From contig NZ_LZJZ01000027.1 in NCBI RefSeq assembly GCF_001667585.1, positions 1-64,000 on the forward strand: a stretch of 64,000 nucleotides of DNA, given 5' to 3'. The notes under the pieces were generated by a model. That model was not told the origin of the DNA, did not search any database, and saw only the letters and a program-made list of their open reading frames with translations. Positions 20,611 through 28,034 of this stretch are shown piece by piece; the first letter of the stretch is position 1; every line of letters starts with the position of its first letter. The stretch comes from Mycobacterium sp. E2733. GTDB lineage: Bacteria > Actinomycetota > Actinomycetes > Mycobacteriales > Mycobacteriaceae. Both the position numbers and the translations under genes were made by a program.

Positions 20611-20649
20611 CCTCGATGGTGTATGAGCTTGCATCCTCACACACCGAGG
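20611..20649 (+). terminator. Hairpin between convergent genes
   Basis: An imperfect stem-loop: GGTGT then TGAG (20618-20627) pair with CTCA then ACACC (20636-20645), with flanking CCTC and GAGG able to extend it. It lies between the Gfo/Idh stop (20565, plus) and the methyltransferase stop (20810, minus), where a bidirectional terminator would be expected. No T-run is present. Confidence 0.35.
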
Positions 20650-20809
20650 CCCCACCCTCATCGAAACGACACCAACCCGCTTCCCGCGATATCGCCGGTC
20701 TCAGGTGCACTCTCGATTACACAGAGCCACTAACCTGACCTAAGTCGACGAAGAAAAGCTTTTAACATGGAGCATGAAACGGCTACATTACGGAAGAACG
20801 AAGCACGTT

Positions 20810-21505
20810 TTAAGGACGGCCCTCCGCCTCTGAAGGAAGGGCCGCTAAACTCTGCTTTGTTCCAGCAGCATAGATACTTTCCCAATCATGCATTTCTAAA
20901 TCTAGATCAGGATCGAATTCTCTTTGCGTGACATTTTGGAATCCAGCCTTTGAAAGTATATTCAATAAGCCTTCTACATCAAACATATGCTTGTGATCCC
21001 CATTCATATAAGCGGTATAGTTCAGAATATCCATTCGGCTGTTATTATGTAGTGCGGGCTGGTAAAAGTCAGCAGAGGGCCTGTCGGGGTATTTGCCGTT
21101 CAAATAGGCGTCCACCCAAAATGCACCATTCGGGACACATATAGAGAAAGTTCCACCGTCTTTCAAGACGCGGTGGCATTCCTTCAAAATAGAGAGCATT
21201 GGTTCAGGATACGAAAAATGTTCAAACACATGTGACGCATAGAAGCAGTCTACAGAATTGTCAGGAAAGGGAAGGGGGTGCCTAGTTACATCGAGATTAA
21301 TGTCACCGCCCCACGCGTCGATTCCTATCCAACCGGGCCGATTATTCCCGGCAGTACCTAATTCAACGCAGATTTTATCACTGGCTAGCAACTTCTTCAA
21401 AACGATCTTGTTTCTGAATCGGTTAATCAAAGAAAGGATCAAGAGAATTGGAGGAACGGTGAAGCGCGGCAAAGCTATTTGTCTTTCACGGAACTGCATA
21501 ACCAT
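20810..21505 (-). CDS. Class I SAM-dependent methyltransferase, AT-rich gene
   Basis: The 231-residue protein (ATG 21505; the alternative ATG at 21499 is two codons later) has VELGTAGNNRPGWIGID as a motif I-like region, LPFPDNSVDCFYASHVFEHF and LKECHRVLKDGGTFSICVPN, typical of Methyltransf_11/predicted SAM enzymes of polysaccharide loci. The DNA is unlike its neighbours: three 60-base blocks counted by hand (from 20941, 21001 and 21181) have 22, 24 and 23 G+C. This points to recent transfer from a low-GC donor. It is translated two bases after the small ORF at 21508-21744. The acceptor is probably a serovar sugar, but this is inference. Confidence 0.8.
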   Translation of the reverse strand: MVMQFRERQIALPRFTVPPILLILSLINRFRNKIVLKKLLASDKICVELGTAGNNRPGWIGIDAWGGDINLDVTRHPLPFPDNSVDCFYASHVFEHFSYPEPMLSILKECHRVLKDGGTFSICVPNGAFWVDAYLNGKYPDRPSADFYQPALHNNSRMDILNYTAYMNGDHKHMFDVEGLLNILSKAGFQNVTQREFDPDLDLEMHDWESIYAAGTKQSLAALPSEAEGRP

Positions 21506-21507
21506 TA

Positions 21508-21744
21508 TTATTTTCCTTCGGCGGGAGCACCAAGGCGTAGGGGCACTGACGCATCGTAGCCCTTTCGGGTCGGCCATACAAGATTGACTTGCTGGCTTTG
21601 CGCGGCAACAATGACACCAGCGCGATCCCGCAACTTGAGGTCGGCGTGTTTGGACCAAGTCGCGACAATGGGTATAAGATGTAGCGCTCCGGCGATCGCA
21701 AACGACAACACCAACAAAGCACCAACAGTTATCAATTTGATCAC
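21508..21744 (-). CDS. Small membrane or secreted protein, unknown function
   Basis: The 78-residue ORF starts at GTG 21744 and stops two bases before the methyltransferase start, which suggests one transcript. It has an N-terminal hydrophobic segment (about residues 4-24, ITVGALLVLSFAIAGALHL) followed by a polar, basic tail. No family is recognised. Support is the coupling and a plausible signal or anchor; weakness is its short length and overlap with an unused antisense frame. It could be a remnant of a longer gene. Confidence 0.4.
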   Translation of the reverse strand: MIKLITVGALLVLSFAIAGALHLIPIVATWSKHADLKLRDRAGVIVAAQSQQVNLVWPTRKGYDASVPLRLGAPAEGK

Positions 21745-21973
21745 ATTCCAACCGGTGGGCGCTTTGCTCGTTAATTACCAAAGCGGTCGGGCTGACGTCA
21801 AGTACTATGCGGACGCCTTGGCGCCGCGATGTAGACGCCGGGATGCGGGCGAATTAGAACAGACGCAGAGAAAACCACTTGGGATTGTTTACGAGGCTCG
21901 AGCGAATCGCACGTGGACCGCGGGCGCTTACGGCAATATGGGGGTGACCGTTCAGCACCTGAAGGAGGCGATC

Positions 21974-23299
21974 GTGAAGATCTCGGTAATCGGGTCGGGC
22001 TACGTCGGCCTCGTCACGGGCGCCTGCCTCGCCGACAGTGGCAACGACGTCCTCTGCGTCGATATCGACAAGGCCAAGATTGACCTCCTTCTCGCAGGAG
22101 GAGTCCCGATCTTCGAGCCTGGCTTAGAGGAGCTCATCGCCAGGAACCGGGAGAATGGCCTCATCGACTTCACCACAGACAAGCGACGCGGAATCGAGCA
22201 CGGAGACGTCATCTTCATCGCCGTCCCCACTCCAATGTCCGAAAGCGGGGCGGCCGACCTCACGCATGTCTACTCCGCGGCCGAAGACATCGGGTCGCAC
22301 ATGGATCGCTACAAGGTCGTCGTCGACAAGTCGACGGTCCCCGTCGGCACCGCCGACGAGGTTCGGGCGATCATCAGTAAGAAGACCAAGCACGATTTCG
22401 ACGTCGTCTCCAACCCGGAATTCTTGAAGCAGGGCAAGGCGATTGCCGACTTCACGTACCCCGACCGCATCGTGGTAGGGAGCGACTCGCAGCGCGCGCT
22501 CAACCTCATGCGCGAGCTCTATGAGCCGTTCCTGCGCACCTTCCATCCGCTGATCGCCATCGACATCAGAAGCGCCGAGCTGGCGAAATACGCGGCGAAC
22601 TGCTTCCTCGCCACCAAAATCTCTTTCATCAATGAGATCTCGAACCTGTGTGAGAAGGCAGGCGCGGATATCTCGGCGGTGCGGGAGGCCATCGGGGCGG
22701 ACAACCGTATCGGCTATGAATTCTTGTTCCCCGGGATAGGTTACGGTGGCTCCTGCTTGCCGAAAGATGTTCAGGCCCTGCTACATACCGCCGACCGCCT
22801 GGGCTCGGACATGCACCTCTTGAACGCCGTCGAGCACGTCAACAGCGAACAGAAGTCTGTCCTCGTATCCAAAATCGTCACCCGTTTCGCGGCCGAGTCG
22901 CCTACGAGAGATCTGAATGGCCTGCGAATCGGGCTGTGGGGGCTCAGCTTCAAACCACAGACGGACGATGTGCGTGCCGCGCCCTCCCTCGTTGTCGCGC
23001 AAAGGCTTGTCGAATTGGGGGCGACCGTGCGGGCTTTCGATCCGGAGGCAACCAAGCAGGCGAAAATGGTGCTCGGAACTTCGATCGAGTACGCCGGCAA
23101 CATGTACGACGCCATCGAGGACGCCGATGCGCTGGTACTCCTCACGGAGTGGAAACAATTTCAACGGCCATCATGGAAGCGCGCCAAGTCGGCCATGCGA
23201 CAGCACGTCGTGTTCGATGGCCGAAACATCTACGATCCCGAGCGGCTGCGCGCCGAGGGCTTCGAGTACTACGGCATGGGTAGGAACTATCGAGAATGA
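21974..23299 (+). CDS. ugd: UDP-glucose 6-dehydrogenase
   Basis: This enzyme oxidises UDP-glucose to UDP-glucuronate with two NAD+. The protein has 441 residues from GTG 21974, chosen because GAAGGAGG lies just upstream and the N-terminus then reads KISVIGSGYVGLVTGACLAD, the NAD-binding start of the family. Motifs: VPTPM, KSTVPVGT, NPEFLKQGKA, and catalytic C261 in GYGGSCLPKD, then GLSFKPQTDDVR. The frame extends upstream to 21584 but that part has no homology. GlcA is known in some M. avium-complex serovar oligosaccharides, so this gene points to such a type, or to feeding the decarboxylase-like enzyme at 18626-19705. Confidence 0.95.
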   Translation: MKISVIGSGYVGLVTGACLADSGNDVLCVDIDKAKIDLLLAGGVPIFEPGLEELIARNRENGLIDFTTDKRRGIEHGDVIFIAVPTPMSESGAADLTHVYSAAEDIGSHMDRYKVVVDKSTVPVGTADEVRAIISKKTKHDFDVVSNPEFLKQGKAIADFTYPDRIVVGSDSQRALNLMRELYEPFLRTFHPLIAIDIRSAELAKYAANCFLATKISFINEISNLCEKAGADISAVREAIGADNRIGYEFLFPGIGYGGSCLPKDVQALLHTADRLGSDMHLLNAVEHVNSEQKSVLVSKIVTRFAAESPTRDLNGLRIGLWGLSFKPQTDDVRAAPSLVVAQRLVELGATVRAFDPEATKQAKMVLGTSIEYAGNMYDAIEDADALVLLTEWKQFQRPSWKRAKSAMRQHVVFDGRNIYDPERLRAEGFEYYGMGRNYRE

Positions 23300-23318
23300 A
23301 TACAAAGGAGACGAATAA

Positions 23319-23378
23319 GTGAGAGCCAACCGCATTCCGCTGACTCTTCTTAGCGCGCTCGCAAGGACGGGACGTTGA
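23319..23378 (+). CDS. Possible 19-codon leader ORF coupled to glycosyltransferase
   Basis: A GTG at 23319 preceded by AAAGGAG (eight bases away) opens a 19-residue frame ending in a TGA that overlaps the TTG start of the next gene (TTGA at 23375-23378). The ribosome site is better than most here. It may be a coupling peptide or the remains of a gene start. Confidence 0.35.
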   Translation: MRANRIPLTLLSALARTGR

Positions 23379-24325
23379 CTTCGACGCCCCCGATTATCTT
23401 CGTCATCTTCAACCGGCCGGACTGTACCAGGCAGGTCTTCGAGACGATCAGGGCCGCTAGACCGAGCAAGCTCCTGGTAGTCGCGGACGGTCCCCGCGCC
23501 AATAGGCCGGAAGAGCCCGAGAAGTGCGCAGCGGCGCGCGCGATCATCGAGGAGGTTGACTGGGAATGTGAAGTCCAGAGGAATTACTCCCAGACTAATC
23601 TGGGCTGTCGGCTCCGAGTCTCCTCGGGTCTAACCTGGGCCTTCGGTCTCGTCGAGAAGGCCATAATCATCGAGGACGACTGCATACCCTCCGCCTCGTT
23701 CTTCCCCTACTGCACCGAGCTCCTCGATCGATATGAAAGCGACGAGCGCATCATGATGATTACCGGAGATAATCATCTCTTCGGGCGTGCCGAGACGGTG
23801 GATAGTTACTACTTCTCGAGATATCCGCACCTGTGGGGTTGGGCGACTTGGCGACGAGCATGGGCGAAATACGACATCAACATGACGCACTGGCCGGAGA
23901 TCAAGGAGAGGAAACTTTTCGATCAGTACTCGCGGAAAAGGAGCGAGCGCTTCTTCTGGGAATCGGTCATCCAATGCGCGTATGACGGCAACGTCGATAC
24001 GTGGGACTTCCAATGGGTCTATAGCATATGGGCGAATTCGGGCCTTTGCATCACTCCCGCTCGAAACTTGGTCCGCAACATCGGATATCACTCGGAGGCG
24101 ACGCACACAGTGAAAGACGCTGTCTACTCTTCGCTACGTGCGGAAGAGATCGACCTGCCCTTAACACACCCGGCGACGGTCCTGGCGAGTTCGGACAAAG
24201 ATGAGCTCGAGGCGAGGCTCCGATTTGCGCATGACCAGGTCTTACCTTACCCCTTGAATCGGTACGCGGCCTCCGCCTTCGGCAGGCTCGCGCGACTGCA
24301 GAAAGCTTTGGTCGCGCGGGACTAG
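23375..24325 (+). CDS. GT-A (family 2-like) glycosyltransferase, serovar block
   Basis: The 316-residue protein starts at TTG 23375, with AAGGAC six bases upstream. It begins IIFVIFNRPDCTRQVFETI and has LLVVADGP, NLGCRLRVSSGL and the acidic EDDCIPSASFFPYC (DD metal-binding site), then HLWGWATWRRAW, a signature seen in a group of bacterial family A glycosyltransferases near sugar methyltransferases. Following ugd by 75 bases, it is the best candidate for attaching glucuronate or its derivative. The acceptor is unknown. Confidence 0.78.
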   Translation: MTSTPPIIFVIFNRPDCTRQVFETIRAARPSKLLVVADGPRANRPEEPEKCAAARAIIEEVDWECEVQRNYSQTNLGCRLRVSSGLTWAFGLVEKAIIIEDDCIPSASFFPYCTELLDRYESDERIMMITGDNHLFGRAETVDSYYFSRYPHLWGWATWRRAWAKYDINMTHWPEIKERKLFDQYSRKRSERFFWESVIQCAYDGNVDTWDFQWVYSIWANSGLCITPARNLVRNIGYHSEATHTVKDAVYSSLRAEEIDLPLTHPATVLASSDKDELEARLRFAHDQVLPYPLNRYAASAFGRLARLQKALVARD

Positions 24326-24410
24326 TGCTCGATTTAAGCCGCGCTCGCCCAAGCTTCGCTGCCGGATACCGCTTGTTCTGAGGCCTAATGCCGTAATTTC
24401 AAAGTGGACG

Positions 24411-25067
24411 TTACGCTGACGGCGACGCCACGCACGCGTACTGCAGGTACAGGCCATCGCTGAAATACCCGAGGCTTATGAGAGTCAGCAAGAGGCCGAG
24501 GGGCCCATAGTAAGCGTTGATACCCTTCATGCGACGCATGGTGAAGCCCGCCGTTTCGAACATTCGCACCATGCTTTTGCGTGTGAAGAAGCGCAGGTGC
24601 GTGCGATCGAAAATGCCTTGGTCGTCTTGGGGGAAGTCCTTCCGGAAAACGATCTTGCTCAGGGCGGGTGCATAGCGGATGTTAGGGATCGAGGCAACGA
24701 CCGCACCACCGGACCTAAGTTTTGTTCGAAGCTGTGTAAGGGTCGCAAGTGGATCGACGAGATGCTCAAGGACGTCGTTGCAGATGACCGCATCGAAGTA
24801 GTTATCGGGCAGCTCGGCAATCTGCGCATCGGCATCTCCAACGAGGACGCGGTCGATGCGTTCCCTCGCGCGTTCGGCTACCTGAGCGCTGAACTCGATG
24901 CCCCATACTTCCGCGCCTGTGAGCTCTTTGACCGCAGCTGCGAAAACTCCCTCCGCACATCCGAGTTCTAATACTCGTTGTGCATTGGTCGGCACGAAAG
25001 GCAGCATCTCTTGCCGCGTGTAGCGGTAGTACATGCCGGCGCTTGTCGCGTCTGTCGCGTTCTGCAT
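24411..25067 (-). CDS. Class I SAM-dependent methyltransferase (O-methyltransferase candidate)
   Basis: An ATG at 25067 gives 218 residues and has AGGACGGG upstream; a TTG eight codons earlier is less likely. Motif I is VLELGCAEGVFAAAVKEL, followed by VWGIEFSAQVAERAR, FDAVICNDVLEHLVDP and LRSGGAVVASIPNIRY: a UbiE/Methyltransf_23-type enzyme. A hydrophobic C-terminus (YYGPLGLLLTLISLGYF) may associate with membrane. It stands alone on the minus strand between two glycosyltransferase genes and probably O-methylates one of the distal sugars. Confidence 0.82.
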   Translation of the reverse strand: MQNATDATSAGMYYRYTRQEMLPFVPTNAQRVLELGCAEGVFAAAVKELTGAEVWGIEFSAQVAERARERIDRVLVGDADAQIAELPDNYFDAVICNDVLEHLVDPLATLTQLRTKLRSGGAVVASIPNIRYAPALSKIVFRKDFPQDDQGIFDRTHLRFFTRKSMVRMFETAGFTMRRMKGINAYYGPLGLLLTLISLGYFSDGLYLQYACVASPSA

Positions 25068-25550
25068 AGGTTTCCCGTCCTGTGTAGCCAACCGCCTTAG
25101 GATAGCGCCCGTAGCAACGGGTCTGCGCAGATTACAAGGGAATACGTAACCAACCCGGGAACATCAGCGGGTGCTTCGTTCTGTGCCGACGCCCGAGCAA
25201 GAGCACCTGACAAGATGCCCCGCGCCGACTGCACGCGGATAGGGACAACTCGCGGTATGCGGGCTGCCTTCGCCCTGCTCTCAGGTTGCTAGCGCCCTCC
25301 AATAGCGTCGACCGCCCGTGCGCAGCCTAACGACGGTGGTAGGTGCGCTCCATCCAGCTGACGACCGCGACCAGCCACTCCGCGGGCCGGATTCGGCACC
25401 CATACAGACGTTGTGAAATCGATTCCTTGGATGTGAACACAAGTGCTGACAAGGCTATGCGTAGACGAAGAGAAGAGTTGCCGATGTGCACCGGCGTTGT
25501 GCCGCCTCGGACGCGGCTTACGGAAACTATCGTCGGTGTACGGTTGGCTC
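25068..25550. other. Intergenic region without a supported gene
   Basis: This 483-base stretch separates divergent methyltransferase and glycosyltransferase genes, so promoters for both should lie here. Short frames exist but none has a good ribosome site, hydrophobic pattern or known motif. No tRNA or clear repeat was seen. Confidence 0.4.
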
Positions 25551-26312
25551 GTGTCTCTGCTGATTACAGTCCCGGTGTTCGGAGCACATGAGTACACCCA
25601 TGCGCTCGTAGGGGACTTGGTGCGCGAGGGCGCCGACTATCTCATTGTGGACAATAAGGGCGACTATCCCAAAATCGGAAACGAACGGGTCACGACGCCC
25701 GGCGAAAACCTTGGATGGGCTGGCGGCAGCCAGCTTGGATTCGAAATTGCGTTTTCCGAGGGCTACTCCCACGCAATGACGCTCAACAACGACACCCGCA
25801 TCTCGAAGGGATTCGTGGCCGGCCTTCTCGACCCGCGCTTGCCCCGGGACGCGGGAATCGTTGGGCCGATGGCCGACCTAGGGCTGCCATGGGCACTAGC
25901 CGATCAACAGCCAGACGCTGCAGACTATATTCCCCGGCCGCGGTATCGGGTAGTGCCCGCTGTGGAGGGAACAGCGCTCATGCTGTCCCGCGAATGCTGG
26001 CAGGCCACGGGCGGAATGAACCTTGAATACTTCAAGCGTTACGGGTGGGGAATCGACCTCGATCTTGCGTTGCGTGCGCGCAAGCGTGGATACGGCGTGT
26101 ACGTAACCGAGATGGCCTACATCAACCACTTCGGACGCAAGACCGCCAACATGCACTTCGGCCGCTGGCGGTATGACCTGGGCGGACGCCTGGCAATGGT
26201 GCAGGGATTGCGGCGAATCCATGGCTGGGGCCCGGCGATGGGAATATTGGGCAGGATGTCGATAATCCTTCACCGGGAGTGGCCCCAGCAATTCCCGCTA
26301 GACCCCGCCTAA
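25551..26312 (+). CDS. Glycosyltransferase family 2, rhamnosyltransferase-like
   Basis: From GTG 25551 the 253-residue protein reads as a GT2 fold lacking a long C-terminus: VSLLITVPVFGAHEY, YLIVDNKGDYP, ENLGWAGGSQLGFEIAFSEG, the metal-binding LNNDTRISKGF, and GTALMLSRECWQATGGMN with FKRYGWGIDLDLALRARKRG, the acceptor-site W-G-D-D region of rhamnosyltransferase-type enzymes. The frame is open back to 25443, but that part is cysteine-rich and not family-like. It probably extends the serovar oligosaccharide. Confidence 0.78.
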   Translation: MSLLITVPVFGAHEYTHALVGDLVREGADYLIVDNKGDYPKIGNERVTTPGENLGWAGGSQLGFEIAFSEGYSHAMTLNNDTRISKGFVAGLLDPRLPRDAGIVGPMADLGLPWALADQQPDAADYIPRPRYRVVPAVEGTALMLSRECWQATGGMNLEYFKRYGWGIDLDLALRARKRGYGVYVTEMAYINHFGRKTANMHFGRWRYDLGGRLAMVQGLRRIHGWGPAMGILGRMSIILHREWPQQFPLDPA

Positions 26313-26833
26313 AGTCCCCCGTTTGCCTGGAAATGTTGTTTCTGAGAACGATGCGCTGAAGACTATTCTGCTTGGCAGCGTCTCGCTCGAAGCGCCAGCG
26401 CCGACCGACCGGGGTTGGAACCAGCGTCGTTTTTGCAGTCCGCGGTGTTTGGTGCAAAACTGCCTGTGCTTGCTCCGTAGCGGAACTAGTTGGGGTCCAA
26501 TTGATCACCCCGAGTTCGAGCGAGGCCGTCGAACGAATCGTCCGCAAGTCCGGTCCAGGGGGCACGGCTGGCCAAACGGCCATATCCATCTCGAGCAACC
26601 CTGCGGGGGCGGCGGTTGAACGGGGAGGCACCAGTTGGCGGATTGCCATGTTGATCATGTGGGGCTGCCGGCGGCGCTGCGTGGGCGATTTGGCGGTATG
26701 GAGGGGGTCAGTCCAGCGTGGGGTTTGCCAAAGGGCTCATTGTGTAGGAATCCGCGCAAAGCGCGCGAAGTCATGACGATCCTGGGATACCATCGCGGCC
26801 TACGCAGAGGAGACTGGAAGGTTTCGATTCGTT
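26313..26833. other. Intergenic region, possibly degenerate
   Basis: This 521-base stretch has open frames on both strands (such as 26372-26776) but their translations are rich in Cys, Trp and Arg with no recognisable domain and no ribosome site. It may be a decayed gene or mobile element fragment. A promoter for the sulfotransferase gene is expected at the right end. Confidence 0.35.
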
Positions 26834-27865
26834 ATGAGATCCGACGGGCGGGCCAGACCCATCGAAAGCATTGGCGATAGCCACGAAAGCGTCAGCAACG
26901 TCGATGTCCCTGGGACTGGGGGCCGCCCGGTGGTTCTGTTTGTGTTGGGCACACAACGGTCGGGAACCTCGGCAATCACGCGCGTCCTCTCGCTGTGCGG
27001 TGGCACGCTCCCGGCCGGAATGCTGGGCGCCGACTCCGGCAATCCGCGTGGCAACTGGGAGCCGCGCAAAGTCATCGCCATCAACGAGGCGATCCTGCAC
27101 CGCTATGGCAGCGCCTGGTTCGACCCGTCACTGCGGTTACTTGAAGACGGCGCCTTGACCCCAAAACAGAAGGCCGCCTGCGTCGCCGAGATTGCGGCTT
27201 ATCTCAACACGCTGCCGGCAGCGCCGCTCCTGGTTATCAAGGACCCCAGGATTACAACGCTCTCGGACTTGTGGTTTGAGGCCTCGCGTCTGGCGGGCTT
27301 TGACACAGCGGCGGTAATTGCCGTGCGCCACCCGGAAGAAGTGATCTCCTCGGTCGCGGCTTCGTGGGGCCTCGCGCCGGAGCTGTCAAGTGCCTTATGG
27401 CTGAAATACAACCTGCTGGCCGAGCGGCACACGCGTGGCATCCCACGTGTCTTCGTCGAGTACCCCAACCTCCTCGACGACTGGCGCCGCGAGATTAAGC
27501 GGATTTCCATGGCGCTGCCAATCGATCTCGCTACCCAAGATGCCAACGCGATCGAAGAGTTTCTCACACCGGATCTTCGCCGCCAGAAGAATCGCGGGCC
27601 GGTGACAAACCGTTTCGGCACAGACTGGATATCTGCGCTTTATGACGCGCAGTGCATGGCCGCGCGAGACGAGCGTCCAGACGAGGACATGCTGGACCGC
27701 ATTTTCGAGTCCTATCGGTCGAGCGAGCACGACTTTCGCTCTGCCTTCGAGGGTTATCGCAAACTTTCCGGTGGTGTGCGTTCCCGGATCTTCGGGCCGG
27801 CCGTCGTGAAACCGATGATCGAGATTGTGGCGATGGCTCACCGGCGAAAAGGCACCTGGGCCTAG
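26834..27865 (+). CDS. PAPS-dependent sulfotransferase-like protein
   Basis: The 343-residue protein carries the 5'-phosphosulfate-binding loop GTQRSGTSAITR at 39-50 and a 3'-phosphate-binding-like VIAVRHPEEVISSVAASWG. The fold resembles mycobacterial Stf-type and P-loop sulfotransferases that move sulfate from PAPS to a sugar hydroxyl. Sulfated GPLs are known in M. fortuitum, so a sulfated GPL is a reasonable prediction, though some homologues have other roles. It lies at the right end of the serovar block, before a convergent GT1 gene. Confidence 0.8.
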   Translation: MRSDGRARPIESIGDSHESVSNVDVPGTGGRPVVLFVLGTQRSGTSAITRVLSLCGGTLPAGMLGADSGNPRGNWEPRKVIAINEAILHRYGSAWFDPSLRLLEDGALTPKQKAACVAEIAAYLNTLPAAPLLVIKDPRITTLSDLWFEASRLAGFDTAAVIAVRHPEEVISSVAASWGLAPELSSALWLKYNLLAERHTRGIPRVFVEYPNLLDDWRREIKRISMALPIDLATQDANAIEEFLTPDLRRQKNRGPVTNRFGTDWISALYDAQCMAARDERPDEDMLDRIFESYRSSEHDFRSAFEGYRKLSGGVRSRIFGPAVVKPMIEIVAMAHRRKGTWA

Positions 27866-28034
27866 CCAATTACTTTGACGTTGCGCTGCAACTTCTTTCG
27901 TTCCTGAGCCGACTTCGGTCTCGCGCCGGCGCCACTCCATGTGGACGAAGGGCGGTTCGTATCCCGGCCGTTAATTCCGATGCGCGAACTCGGGCGAGCT
28001 CTCGGGTCTTGTTACTTCCGTGACCGTCGCGGCA

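Noticed and set aside
21584..21973. Upstream extension of UDP-glucose dehydrogenase
   Set aside because: No homology to the family N-terminus; GAAGGAGG before GTG 21974 gives the proper start.
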